From NCBI GenBank assembly GCA_036924285.1, contig JAYKYS010000001.1, forward strand, positions 35,835,501-35,899,500: a stretch of 64,000 bases of DNA. Reading direction: 5' to 3'. Below, piece after piece: positions 10,837-23,133 of this stretch (position 1 is its first letter; each line of letters starts with the position of its first letter). Origin of the DNA: Asterella californica. Lineage: Eukaryota > Streptophyta > Marchantiopsida > Marchantiales > Aytoniaceae. Both the position numbers and the translations under genes were made by a program. The notes beneath the pieces were generated by a model. The model saw only the letters and a program-made list of their open reading frames with translations, was not told the origin of the DNA and did no database searches.

Positions 10837-12119
10837 TGTCGGAGTGTAATCCGTCTACCTGGGAAAGCGCCGGGCTTCTGGCTGTGGTTGTTCACTCAAG
10901 AGGTTGGCTTTCAGGTTACAACAAGGGCTATAAACACTCACACAGATGTGTAAGATCTAGTAATATACCCAGAAGGCAAAATTCAGGTCTAGCTGGCAGT
11001 AATAGGATCCGACGGTGAACTTTGACACTCACGGAGAGGAAAACTATGAAGGTTTAGACCTCTAAACTTCCCCTACATGCAAATGAGGTACTACTGAACT
11101 CACAGAAGAAATTTCAGCCTGAGATCAAATTCTGACATGGAGATATGAACGGAAAAGTTCTGAGCAAGAAAACTACGGCAATTTCTGGTACCCTGATGGC
11201 TATTACAACCTATAACAGGAGTTTGGCTCGATCAATTTCAAAGTTTCTTACAGGATTTGCAGTTCACAGCTTGCTGAACACTCCTGTGAAGTTAGGACTC
11301 CTGATTGTTTGTAGAACTCCAGATCTCCTTCCTTGAAGTCGCTGCTCTAGATTAAGAGCTTTTCAGACCCCCTCGGCTTCAGCGGCCGCCCTGAATTACT
11401 CAGTCACTCAATCGATATGAAACTTTTTGTGAAATCGTAGCCCTGCTGGCAGAGAACACAACCTCGAAGTTTTGAAGCAATTTCCTCAAATCTGCTGCGA
11501 GTGACACTGAAAACCCTAAATCCAACAAAAGTGATTCAATTCTAGCACAATTCGAACTTCAATTGCTCATAACTCCGTCTTTATTGACTCAAATCGATCG
11601 AAATTTTCACTGGAGGTGCTTGGCATGACGAGCTCTCTCTCCTTGTGCTCTCAGATTTCGAAGATCCCTCACCAAATGCTCGAAATCCACTCTAGAGCTC
11701 TGTTTCTAAATTTAGAGTTTAACAAAAGACAAAAACAGACCAATGGGAGTTCATAGCTCCACTTGGTTGCCCTTTAGTACCATAAACCACGTGGCAACTT
11801 AGTTTTACTCATAGGCTACCACGTCAAGCCCCCTAGAGTGCCACCGTAAAACTTAAATTACTTAAAACAACACGCAGCCCCGAAAAATAACTTAAATCAG
11901 CTAGAAAGCGTGCATGGGCGACAAGCAAATACAACCCATGAGCTTAAGCCCTATCAACATGGTAATCAACCTACTAAGACTCAAAATAGTGTTAACATCG
12001 TATGCAAAGGTGTCAAACATATACATAAACGACTAGAAGTAATATAAGCTAACTTCTAGAACTACTAAACTCAAGCGTCGGAGTAGAAATATAACATGTA
12101 GCCGCCAAGTAGCGCGACA
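10837..12119 (-). mobile_element. 5' LTR of element A
   Basis: 1,283 bases, TGTCG...CGACA at the ends, homologous along its length to the two LTRs of element C (1,282 and 1,277 bases) and to the E LTR. The flank at 12,120 is ACAT. Short open frames inside are not considered genes. Confidence 0.9.
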
Positions 12120-13994
12120 ACATGAGGCGTTCACTCGCATGAGACAGTTGATCAGTGTCACTCAAAGAGTGATGGAGACGCAAACGGTGTAGTGTTAGTA
12201 TGGGATACTAGACCGTGAGCTGCAACAAAGAGTTAGAGATGCGACTCTTATACATGTTGTCGTGTCGTGGATCGGCTCCTATCTAAAAATCTATTTTTGA
12301 TACTTATCATTAGCGCTCCAAAGATGCTCATAAGACTAAAAATGAGCTTTTTTTACACAGCTTCGGATCTTCATTTCATTACATCAACTGGTAGAGCTCG
12401 TTGTCAGCTTTCCGTGAGCACTTCATCTATTTCATTTGGACGCCTAATGGTGAAGTTACGAGGTTAGGAAGATGGGAAAATTAAGTTGGGCTCTAACTTA
12501 GTATTGCTTATTGGGTATTTGCAGTTCCTAGCGCTATACTAAGGATGCAAGGGGTCTGCTTGTTCATTATCTGTGAAAACCTTCACATACACGATTGATG
12601 CAAGGGGGCAGCTTAAAGGACTAGCTTGCACTCGTGATCTGTTGATGGATGATCCGGGAGATTTGGAGGTCCAATGCAAACGCACAAGATGTCATTGGGT
12701 TCAGATCTGTGTAGGCTACGCGTTGGTTAAGACAGTTCGTAAGAGGCAGATCAGAGAGTGTGTTATGGGAGAAATTGAGATGCAAGGAAAGAGTTTGAAG
12801 TGCTTCAGTGATCTACGAAGGAGAGTTGGACCGTTCAGGAATCTAAACTTGATGTCTTTTGATCCATCAGGATCAGAACGCCGAATTTTTCAGGAAATTG
12901 AAGACGATACGAAGTTTCATTGAAAGATTTGAGAGTTTTGGATGAAATTGGCTCGTAGGGAAGCGCTTACGTTAGTTTTTCGTCCCTTGTGATATGAGAT
13001 TGGGTTGTTCTTTGCGATCCGTGGACCAAGTTCTTCATTCTTGGTGCCTACGCGATTAGGGAGTCTTCACATACGCCTAGGAGAAGACCATATGTAGATT
13101 GGATTGTTGGTTTGGGTGTGGTGAGCGAGTTTAAGTCGTATGGACTCGATTTATGTTAGTTTTTTGCTTCTTGCGATTAAATTTCATGTGTGCTCTCGTG
13201 AGAGAAACTCCAAACAACATGTTTGGAGTCTTGTTGGGTTCATGGTAGCTAGATCCACCTACTGGAGAAGACGAATCTCGGATCAGACGATTCAATTGGA
13301 CGGTGTGCGTGATTTTAAACCACATGAAAGAGTTTTTGGAGGTTTAATCACTTACGGTCAAAAATTGATGATATTTTGACTGTCGAGAGTCAGATTTGGG
13401 AGTTCTTGGGGCCAACAGAGTCAAGAAGGAAGATCATATCGACATTTGAAGACGGTTTGACGAAAGAAGAAAGTTTCCAGATAGACTCTTTTTTGTTCTT
13501 TCGTTATGATTTTCGTCCTCTTGAGTTCGTTAGAGTTCTAGTTGGTTATGTACAGCTTGTGGTAGTTAGCTTTAGCTAAGGACTTGTACTATGGACGTTG
13601 TTTGGATGAGTTTGAATCGTGTGATGCTGGTGCAGCTCTTTTTGTTAGCAAATTGATATTTCTCTTACTTTGAGCTACGCCTCGGTAGTTTTGGGTCTGG
13701 GTTGAGATTTAGAGACTCGTTTTAAGGGATGTGATGCAGATTACAGACTGCTTCGATCTCTTTCTCAGTTTTGTGTTCTTAAGGAGAAAGAATCGGCATT
13801 GTATATAAATTGAGAGTTGGTATATATTGCGACACTCGTTCTCGTGCTTGTCCTTCTCTTTCTTGTCTTTGTTCAGCATACGATATCTCCACAGCCAAGA
13901 ACCTTGCATTTTCTTAGACACCTTCCAGGAAGACAACATGACGACACCTACACTGATCGTTGTCTTCAATTTGGCTGAATAACTTGAGCTCAAC
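12120..13994. other. Unassigned sequence between element A and a gag remnant
   Basis: No recognisable protein, RNA or long repeat was found. Several short + strand frames occur (for example 12,573-12,923 and 13,140-13,579) without known motifs. Since a gag remnant follows immediately, part of this may be an old retroelement LTR and leader. Confidence 0.4.
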
Positions 13995-14414
13995 ATGACC
14001 GAAGAGAGGATGGTGACTATTGACTTTAGCAGTAGAGATGGCTCTTACACTTTGAGTGCATCTACTTCTTCTCATGGACCTCAGTCTACGCATCAGCGTG
14101 ATCATAAAGATCAGAAATGTGGACAGCCGCTACTTCAAGAGATATCTGGGGATTCTAGTGGATAGAAGTCCTTATCGTCATTCTCTAGACATCAACAACA
14201 AGGCTATTGGACTTGTGCTGGTGATCATCATCAAAGAGATTGTCCGGAGAGACAAGACATGCCTGGGACGTCTCAAACGGTGCAGCGACAGTATGATCAC
14301 TATCACAGACATGACCACACTAGTGATCGATGCTTTGATCTTCATCCAGAGTGTCAGGGAAAGAGAGCTACCATTGCGGGTCGAGGAGTAAGAGCTCAGA
14401 GGGATCGTGTCTAG
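13995..14414 (+). pseudogene. gag: Gag remnant with two degraded zinc knuckles
   Basis: From the ATG at 13,995 a frame runs to TAG at 14,412-14,414 with one internal TAG at 14,163-14,165. The second half resembles tandem zinc knuckles of LTR-element Gag: TCAGDHHQRDCPE, then DHTSDRCFDLHPEC. In each the first cysteines are replaced or missing, so metal binding would be lost. No protease or polymerase follows. Family cannot be assigned; the CFDLHPE-type knuckle is common in plant Copia and Gypsy Gag proteins. Confidence 0.55.
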
Positions 14415-15382
14415 ACTTCTGGACTAAAGTCTTTACCAATGATCCAGATTGTTGTATAAGCCAAAATCTATACTCATTACTAATATAGAAGTCTTTATCG
14501 TCATGTGATATTTACTTTTACTCTTCCTATGTCTTATCCTCTACAACCTAAAACCATGACATTTATCATTCATTCGCATACTTAAAAATACATTGTCATC
14601 ACTGTGTGTCATATAAATATTTCAGATAACAACTGACTTGTTTAGCCATTTAATTTATTTGATCATATTCATCTCATGTATTCACAAATGACAAGGATTA
14701 ATTTTTTCTTGTTTACATCTTTTGCGCTCTTCCGCCATAGGTGCAGTTTGAATGATTATTATTTATCGAGCATGCATATTCACAGGTTTTCATCAGAATC
14801 CAAAACTCAAGAGAGTACTTTCAGTCCCAAGGATGGACGAATTGATTTATCTTTATAATTTGACAATATTGCGTGTAAAGTTAATAAATAAAATTATCTA
14901 GACGAAAAAGATGACAATTGCAATTTATCAAAGGATAACTTTGTATAGAAACAGTGCATCGCTTTCGTGTACATTCGTGAATTGATAATATTATCTATCT
15001 TTTAAACTTTTAATTTGTCTGAAACGTGAAATCACTCCTTGAGTACTAAATTACCATCTTGTCGAAACGCAATGCCGGAGTTTCATGTTGCGTTTCTTAA
15101 TCACGAGAAAAACGAATAAAAGTTAAATAAGAAACGATCGCGGCGTTTTTCTTCGCAGAGAACCTCCGTGGCATTCTGGTCGAAGTCGTAACTCTCTCTT
15201 ACATGTAAAAAATATTCAGCAAATTTTCTAGCTTTGACACGCCCTAATGGACTGACAAATTCAAACACTTCACAGCTCCAGAGTGGATTGGAGAAAGAGC
15301 AACTGCGCAAGGCGCTCGTCCAGGAAAAGTAACCTGCATTTTACCGAGAGGCCTCACATTGCCTGCTGCTACCATCATCGTG
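14415..15382. other. AT-rich upstream region of the CCDC12 gene
   Basis: Nearly 1 kb without a recognisable gene, AT-rich between about 14,500 and 15,060. It should hold the promoter and 5' untranslated region of the downstream gene, but no clear TATA box at a fitting distance was recognised. Confidence 0.4.
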
Positions 15383-17733
15383 ATGGAGAGCGCGGCCCCT
15401 GCGAGTCAAGCGCAACGTTTGTCGTCATCAGCTAGCAACGCACTTCCGGTGCTCAAGGATAAAAGGTAAAAACTTTTTGATTCGGTTTGTTCATCCAAGC
15501 TGCGAAGCATGCGCATGATGAGCAATGATGAATTGAATATGCGGCAATTGAGGTCTCTAATGGGCACTCCTTGAATAGAACTTTGGAGCACCGTAGGTGT
15601 TTCCGATACATTTTCCCCCAGGTTAAATCCAGGCTTGAATTTTGGATGTTTGTCGTAGGGTGCTTGTTGCGGAACTCATATTGAGAGGTAGAAAAGGATT
15701 CTGTGAAGATGTCCAATTTCGCTGCTGGTATAGTGTTCCCTGTGAATTGTACGTGTCGCTAACGATTCCCACTTCACATGGACTTGATCCTTATGCTGTC
15801 ATCTGTTGGTGCAGTGCTGAAGAACTCCGCAAAGCACGGTTGCAAGCGCTTCGTCTCGCAGCTGACTTATCCGAGGCTCCAGAGACTGATGGCGAAGATG
15901 GGGAGGGTGCTTCTGAGGCTTTGGTAGAAGATGAAGAACCGTAGGTTCACATGCTTTTCCTTTGACAGTCTGACTTTCGCTTCTTACACTGAGTTAGTCC
16001 CATTTGCTTTTCCTTGTGAAGTCGTTACTCGCAGACGGCACTTTCATTGAGTTTCGTTGTGCTTACATGCAGTCAAAATATATCATTCTTGTTCTGAGTT
16101 TGTTTTGTTGGGTTCGACATCATTTGAACAGGGAGGTCACCATAAAGTTTCGAAATTACGTTCCTCGTGATGAACACCTACAGCAGCTCAAAGTAGTCCC
16201 GCCTCAGCCACCCAAGTTTGATGATCCTCTTGCTAAGACTCCGGAAGATACCAATGGTGCAGAGGTGTGTTGCTTCCCCATTCTTCAATTGGGTCAGAAA
16301 ATGGTGCTAAGAAAATAATGAATCTTGTGAGATGTGGCACAACGGGGACCTTTTGCTGTGTCTGCTTATAACTTTGAAACCAGTAGGCGGCAGTCCTGAA
16401 CTGTGGACATTAAGTTTTGCAAAATTCGCTTACCGCATTGTCGAGGGATTACTACGGGGCTCGTAGTCATGTTACGACTTGTTCTCTCAAATATTCTGTT
16501 TGGACAATTTTGTTGGCAACTCTTGCTGGATTCGCGCCAAATCGGATCAGCTAAGTGTGCTGAGTTGTCTTTAGCTCCTTCACTTCATCTTAATAAGTAA
16601 ACGTCTTGTGAGTATGTACTCTTGGTGTTTCCCATGTTTTCACTGCTTTCAAAATTTATCGGGCGGAAATCAGATGACATTTCTGAGTACCGGTTTGAAG
16701 GTACTGTCTAAACATTATAAGTGGCCAGCGAACCATCCTTGTTGTAGGCGGCCTCGTCTTGTTGCACCATACAAGAATGGTTGACTGGTTTGGAGTACCA
16801 GTCAACCAAGCAGAGAAGAGTTGTATTTTCTCTGAGAGTGTCTCGGAGAAGAGTGTCCTGGTTCAGTTCTTTCATTTTCTTTGAGCAGCATGCGTACAGT
16901 TTTCTTTTCTTCCTTCAGGCGAGTACTGAACGATCGTTTAAGTAATTAAGGAGTCTTTAAGTTAGAACCAGTACTGAGACACACTTCCACATTTGTCCAC
17001 ACTCTTCTTGACAGTTCTTTCTATTCTGTGGGCAGTTGATCGTTCAAATAGTTAAGGAGTTCAGATAGTTAGACACACACCGAGATGCACTCTCACAATT
17101 TTCTGATCTCCTCTGAAGTCTTCTGTGGTGGAAAGTTGAACGTGTTAAGTAGTTAAGAGGTCTTTCTAGTTGGACTAAGTATAGTCATGCCATCATATTT
17201 CCAACTAGGAGGTATTCCATTCACCTGAAATCAAGAAGCCTATCACGTAAAGATAGTCAGGAGCGGGTTTTAGTGAAACTACGCTAAGGCTGTCTTGAGA
17301 GTCTTCCTAGTCCGTGGAAAGCATCTCGTTTAGATTGTATGAGTCTTGTCGTAGAAGTGGTTAATAATGCAGTTATCGGTGTGTCAGCTATCGCAGGATC
17401 CTCTGGTTAGTATTGCGCCGAAGAAAGCAAACTGGGATCTACGGAGGGATGTGGCAAAGAAATTGGAAAAGCTTGAAAGGCGCACACAACGAGCTATTAT
17501 TGAACTCATGCGTAAGTAGATCACCTTACAAGTCTCCAAACTTTCAAGGTTCCCTTTTGTTAAATTATGCAATTTAATGAAAATTTCCGTCCAATACTGT
17601 CATTGCCAAGTCCTGTTTGTGCTCAAAATAATGATTCCTGTATCTGCTGAAATCTATGAATCATGATCTTTCAGAGGAGGAAGAGAAGCGGAGACAAGCT
17701 TCGGCGGAAGGTGTAGAGGATGAAATGGAGTAG
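15383..17733 (+). CDS. CCDC12: CCDC12 / Cwf18-family spliceosome protein, five exons
   Basis: Five exons join into an uninterrupted frame of 171 residues: 15,383-15,465, 15,815-15,940, 16,132-16,264, 17,397-17,511 and 17,675-17,733. All introns are GT-AG (donors GTAAAA, GTAGGT, GTGTGT, GTAAGT) and all phases agree. Exon 4 might start at 17,388 instead, adding three residues. The protein has the family hallmarks: a basic-acidic helix AEELRKARLQALRL, the KFRNYVPRDEHLQQL motif, then PKKANWDLRRDVAKKLEKLE with RRTQRAIIEL, and an acidic tail. The length fits the small CCDC12/Cwf18 proteins, which are known components of the activated spliceosome. Start choice: the first ATG that reads into the conserved part, with a short Ser/Ala-rich N-terminus. 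It appears intact and is the only convincing host gene in the window. Introns contain no transposon. Confidence 0.9.
16779..16807. repeat. Perfect inverted repeat in intron 3 of CCDC12
   Basis: GGTTGACTGG and CCAGTCAACC are exact reverse complements separated by 9 bases. In the transcript they could form a 10-bp hairpin. No function is implied by position; it lies more than 500 bases from either splice site. Confidence 0.8.
16860..17200. repeat. Three diverged ~110-bp tandem repeats in intron 3
   Basis: Three related blocks recur at about 16,925, 17,036 and 17,145. Each has a segment like TTGATCGTTCAAATAGTTAA followed by AGGAGT or AGAGGT and a GTTAGA- or GTTGGA-like stretch, preceded by a pyrimidine-rich stretch with CAGTTCTTTC. 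Similarity between copies is moderate. Confidence 0.6.
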
Positions 17734-20414
17734 TTCAGAAAATTGTTATTTTCGCTTGGCTGGTCTTCTCCACACTAAAAGTGGACAAAGTCGCAACGAT
17801 AAATCATGTTCCCCATTTCTTTATAGAGGTGCATACTTTTTAGCAAGTTGTCAAACTAGTTTACGTATATTTGCGTATTTTGCTGGAAGTGACCAAGCAC
17901 GGGGCTCTAAAGAGGTCATGAAAGAGATGGATAGAGAAATTTTGGTAGTTTCAGGAACGATTCAGTTAGTTTGAGAAAAAAATTGTAGGCGCCTATATAT
18001 GTTTGCAGAACAGTCGTTTCTTCTAAACAGATACTCGACGGAAAACTTTCCACGGAGACTTCCTGTGCGGTGTGTGGATTTATGGTCATTATTCAACCTG
18101 TCATCCGAAAGCTAGGCTACTAACTGTGCGGTGTTAAGCTCTGTCCACTGTTTTTTGCTTCTTCCTCTTGGAACTCATCGCATCACATAGTACAAGGGTG
18201 ATGCATGTACTGATGAATTTCCCTGTAAGCGTAACATAGATGCAAGCAAAATGGTAAAGAAGCGTTATTGGGTAATCGGATCTGTTCTGGTTGCTGCTAT
18301 GCAAGCCAATAACATTTGGTGGATGCTTCACTTCGAGCCTGATATTTGTATCAAAACCTTCCTCAAGTTGATCCGTACTTTTTTCTCTCCATATGAATAA
18401 AGCTACTGCTGCTAGATTGGATTATCATTCTTTCACCTGGTCCTTCTCAATTTACTGGGTCACGCTTGCTTATCGTGATTTATACTTCTCTAACATGTTA
18501 GTACTTAGGTGTGGTTTAGACAGAAATGTTTATCAACTTACTTTCGGGTTTGACGATCACATATACGCTCCCCTTGTACCACCCTCACTCTCAGTTGCAT
18601 CACCATGCCAGTCAGTTCTTTGGCCCTTGACCTTCAGCATGGAAAGATCCCATCTTACCCAAAGCTGGGGTTCAGAAAGAGTCCTTAGACCGAACTCAGC
18701 GGAGGGTCTTATGCCACCTGATAAATGCGATGACAAACTGGCAAGATGATACTGCGGAATACTCTTTGCAACAAGTTCTTGGGGTATCAAGAACTCACAT
18801 GTGATTATCGTCAGAGAAAGTGAGATAGTTGATTTTGCATCAGCAGATCGGACGACATTGACACTAAGTCAATACTCGACCAGGAACATATTTTCCGTCC
18901 TAGAGAGGACGAAGGTACGAAAGGCGCAATAGACGGTTCCTACTACTGCAGCAATGAATTTCAGGTGGTTGCACCAGGTCTAGGCTTGTATCTACTACTA
19001 CCAGGAAAGTTGAAAGGCTTTATCTTACTTGGCTCTTGTCTTTTCTTCTGACGTGATAATTCGCCTTCCATCAGCCAGGTGTTCGAGCATTTGGTGATAG
19101 ATTGATTAAACATGCTCGCAACGTGATATGTTTGTTCTATACCGAATTTGGAAATCCGAATACCGACAGGTACGAAGAAATTTAGATTATCTCGCATGTC
19201 AAGTTATAAAGATAATCTTCTAGATTTCCCTAGTTGATGTTTATAGGCTCCGCCGCTGTTGTTTATGCACGTTTGCTCCGAGTGTTTGTTCTACTATTCT
19301 CAAGCTTACACTCCTGTGTAAATTTGCTCCTTGCTCTAAACCTAGGGTTATATTTACCCGGACAGTACATAATACTCTTGCATTACCATTTTCCTGTGCC
19401 CTCGTTCTGCAACTTTCTTGATGTTATCCCTTCGGACTCTTGGGTCCCTATATCTTCAAACTGACAGCTCACATGGCACTTATATATCAGCGCCAGACCA
19501 AACGGGACCCACAGCATATCACTCAGGTTATCGGATACTGAACGCGAGCAGCCTAGTTTTCTGTTGGTTCCTGTGTCCTCCTTTCGAACTTATCTCTATT
19601 TTATTCGTTCAACTCCGTCGGCTATGCTAAAATCCTCATGTTCCATTTCAGCTAGTCACTTTCTCTCGCCTGAGTGTAAATCTTCATTAGTGCTCTACAT
19701 CTTATTGCGAGGAGAGTTGACAAACATATTGTATTGTTTTGGTATGCCCTACTACGTGGAACTAAAGCTATGTGTGGCTTCCAGGGCCGTATGTTTTACT
19801 TCACTAACCTGTCGTTTGCACTACGACAGGGGTCCACCCAAATATGTTCCGAAGGGAATAGAAACCTTGTCAGCTAGGACCTGCTGAACTGCGGATGTTT
19901 CTAACTTCGCTTGCCACGTGTTGTGTTCGTTGCACACTAAGTCTACTTCTTTATTGCCCTAGTACTTCTGGGCCTTGCTCCCGTACGGCTAATGGTTCCT
20001 TCCTGCTGCCGCCTCTAGTCTATGTACGAGTCTCCTTCCAACTGTGCAATTAGAGTTCAGGTGAAAACCATTCTGGAGTTTGCTCTCGGTATATAAGCCT
20101 CCGCTCCGATCTACCTCATACCTTTGCTTTTTCACTCTATACGTTTTTACTCCAGAGGCTCCTCGACTCCCGACCTATTTTAGTCGTTCTTCTTTCTGTA
20201 ATGTTACGTTTACAGAGCAGCATCAGCATAGTTTAATTAGTAGTTTAAGTAGTACTGCACTATGTGCTGCGTTACACTTCGCTATGAATGGTTCAAACAT
20301 CTTGTTCATGAATCTATAAAATGTGACTAGAGCATTACACAATCTGATTGACATCATCCGAAATACAAACGTTCTCCCAAACGTTCTCCCAAGGAGTAGT
20401 GAATATAGTCAACT
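17734..20414. other. Unassigned region downstream of CCDC12
   Basis: The start should be the CCDC12 3' untranslated region. Beyond it nothing was recognised. Two coding-like fragments stand out weakly: a + frame at 18,631-18,804 with a possible internal splice acceptor at 18,675, and a minus frame ending at 18,961 with a basic, Pro-rich end. Both are short and unmatched. Confidence 0.4.
18631..18804 (+). other. Coding-like fragment, possible terminal exon
   Basis: 57 codons are open from just after a TGA to the TGA at 18,802-18,804. A pyrimidine-poor but valid TTCAG acceptor at 18,671-18,675 would leave 42 codons including RTQRRVLCHLINAMTNWQDD, which looks helical. No family was recognised, and neighbouring exons were not found, so this may be chance or a transposon relic. 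Confidence 0.2.
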
Positions 20415-20504
20415 GTTGGTACTCTTGTGCTATCTTGTGCTATCAGTGTACTCTGCCTTGTTGGTACTCTTGTGCTATCTTGTGCTATCAGTGTACTCTG
20501 CCTC
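20415..20504. repeat. 45-bp tandem duplication
   Basis: Two near-identical 45-base copies start at 20,415 and 20,460, each containing GTTGGTACTCTTGTGCTATC and CAGTGTACTCTGCC. A shorter direct repeat, CTAGAGAGTGGTCCTTGA, follows at about 20,577 and 20,666. Confidence 0.9.
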
Positions 20505-22699
20505 GGTCTAGTCTGTCTACCTCAGTTAGCTCGTTGGATACTTATTATATACTTGGCCCCGAATTTCCCTCTGTACTAGAGAGTGGTCCTTGATAAAAAT
20601 AAAATCTGCCATTCTCGACGTATCAATATATGTACTGGCGGGGCTAATTGCGCGTTACCTCTATACTAGAGAGTGGTCCTTGAGGACATCTACCAATTCG
20701 ACGTATGAATATAACTTCGCTTACCACTTTTCCTTCTCATCTTTATGCTAATCCATCTGCTGATGGCGGCCTTGGCCTTGACATGGTGCCGAGGATTTCA
20801 GAGACAAGGTTGAGGTGCATGCGAGGGAAGTTGGATAACTGCATACAGGCTGCGCCAGATACATGTGGATACATGCATGCTCGGAGTTCATGTGGTAAGT
20901 AGGCACCGAGTCCACCCCTACTCACTAATAAGGTGAATCTTGAGCTGAATGCTGTTCGACTGGCTCCTGGAACGTGGACTATGCTTGTTGCTTGCTCCTT
21001 ATTCCTATCATATACTCCTGTAACTAAGATGCTATCTCTTTTCCTTTCTCTATTATAGTTAAGGTTATACACTGGGCACTTACTTATCGCTACAATCTTT
21101 ATCCAATTGTTAGCCCATGATATTCTGCTTGAACTGTCACCTTTTTCTCCAGAACAGATGTTTGGTATACATCCTGTCCAACATCCTGTTTAGATGTTCC
21201 CGAAACTTAACAGAAATTCCTGGACCGACAAGGCCCTGCTGAGTTGGAAAAGTCCTCAACTTCGTTTGATCACTTTTCTTACTCATCACTTTTCCTACTC
21301 ATCTATAGCCTAACCGTGCCTGTTGAGTGCTGATGAAGTCAGAGAGCAGGTTGAGGTGCATACGACATGAGTGTTCTGTTACATGCTCTGTGTATCTTGT
21401 GCTAGTTAGGATTATTCAGTGTACACCTCCTCAGTACGTACATCTGTGTTCGGAACCTTTATTGAGAGAATTGCCTCTAACCTTCTTCATGGTTGAGAAT
21501 CTGATGTTGCGAATTCAGGTTCGATTATACCCGGTTGCTTCATGATTGTTTCTCAAAACGATGCATACTGTATACTGTTTCTGTATGTTCATGCTTGTCA
21601 CTGTCTAGATAACTCGCTGTTCATGCACTTTACTATTCGCTTTATCGCTCTATACATCAGTTATAGATAATAACTGATAGATATTCTCTCTTTCACTTAG
21701 ATAGTTAGGCATCTCATATTGTACTTGTTCTCTCTACTGTACTTGGAGGTACCATCTTGGAAATGTGCTTTCCCTAGACTCGGTTATATACATTCGTTAA
21801 CTTCTCAAACCAAGTTAGCTTACATGTACACCACTCTCTGTTACTCACTTGGTACTTCCAGTTCAAAACTACTTGGGGGTTACCTAAGTTTGCGGGGGAA
21901 GTTAGTGTTTTCTCCTCGTACCATGATATACATCCTGATCAAGCTCAGCATTGTACTGTCTCCGGGGTTCTATGCTTGTTATTTTATGAGAAAAACTAGA
22001 GATTGCACTGCTGGCAGACCCACCCATATTCACACACTCTAATACACAAGGGAATCTACACTCGGAGAGAAAAGACTCGAGACCTTACACTGACATGCAT
22101 ACCGTAGTCATAATATGAATATGAATCAGTGTTGTAATCCTGCGCAGAGGTGACATTCAGCCTAAGAGTTGGTGGCTGCTACAGGACTAGATCAGTTCGG
22201 GTTTTAGGGTTCACCTAGTTAGGGTTGAAGGCACATCTACCCAGTCATCTACCACAGAAGATATGCCAACCCAAGATGTCAAAGTTTTATGTTAAGTGGG
22301 TTACCAACAAGCTTGATATGTATTAGCCCTCGGATATTCCGGATTCATTGCACGGCATCCTAGTTCCTATTTGTTCACAGGTTTCAGTGAGGTCGTACAT
22401 TAGTTCTATCCTTTTGGAATGGAATCTAGCTTTTCTGGATAGATTATTCACGTACGCTTTGTGCTCAGTTGTAGACTCAGATCTCCTGATACACGCGCAC
22501 AGATTAGTTTGCACTTCATGTGCTCTGTATTCTTCTACCGTAACAGGGGCCTGTTTCCGGAAGTGTACTGCTTGCCATACATTGCCAGGATCCTGTCCCA
22601 TGTTAGAATTTTCTCTAGAAAAATGATTTTAGCAGTACATTCATGGCCGTACTAGTACACATGGTAGAGTCATAGTATGAAGAATCAGACTTCCTGCTC
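20505..22699. other. Unassigned pyrimidine-rich region with faint internal repeats
   Basis: No gene was recognised. Blocks at about 20,705-20,835 and 21,243-21,370 are diverged copies of each other: both have CACTTTTCC(T/T)(A/C)CTCATC followed by a segment ending AGGTTGAGGTGCAT. Many short frames occur on both strands without motifs. It could be intronic or an old transposon. Confidence 0.4.
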
Positions 22700-22933
22700 T
22701 CAGTTCTGACGACGTTTTAACGTCGGTGGATGTGTGTTAGACGGACGAGAATGACGCTGTTGCTCAGGCACTGTCGGCATATACGGTATTTCGTCGCTCC
22801 TAAGAGGAGCACCAGAACGCAAAAGGCTCGCTGTCTTAAAAGGAGGGAGTAGTTTCACGGAGTACTTGAAGCTCTGGCTTCGTTGCTTGCGTCCATAGAG
22901 TTTGGGGGCATTGTAGCGAAAAGACAAGTCGAT
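22700..22933 (-). other. Possible terminal exon or decayed ORF end
   Basis: On the minus strand a pyrimidine-rich tract ending TATTGCAG could act as a splice acceptor before 77 open codons, stop at 22,700-22,702. The sequence includes FRYNAPKLYGRKQRSQSFKY and a basic Pro-rich end. No known family was recognised and no further exons could be linked. Confidence 0.25.
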
Positions 22934-23133
22934 CTGCAATAGTAGAGAGAAAACCACTCCAGTGGAACGAGTGTGGTAATCCTCGCAACAATACTGAGAA
23001 CGAATCTCTATCCCGAGGCGAGGAGCATTTGCAAACACATAAGAAAAACATATATGAAATTCAGTATTATAACATCAATTTGTTAACACATGTCTTTTTG
23101 TAATGCGTCGTAAAGACAAGAAAAGGTTTATGT

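Larger units (their letters stand above)
4894..12119 (-). mobile_element. Ty3/gypsy element A (minus strand, rearranged 3' end)
   Basis: In element order this contains a 5' LTR (12,119-10,837), a primer-binding site, gag-protease (10,761-8,389) and a polymerase ORF in the -1 frame (to 4,925). After the polymerase stop only the conserved stem-loop at 4,897-4,916 remains; the purine tract and correctly oriented 3' LTR are absent. Only two nonsense mutations were seen in the whole coding region: a TAG at gag codon 19 or so and a TAA in pol. Element C is the closest relative in the window and agrees along the full length. The base quartet outside the 5' LTR is ACAT. Confidence 0.9.

Noticed and set aside
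12573..12923. 116-codon + strand ORF as a host gene
   Set aside because: No motif, no adjoining exons, and amino-acid composition is not clearly coding.
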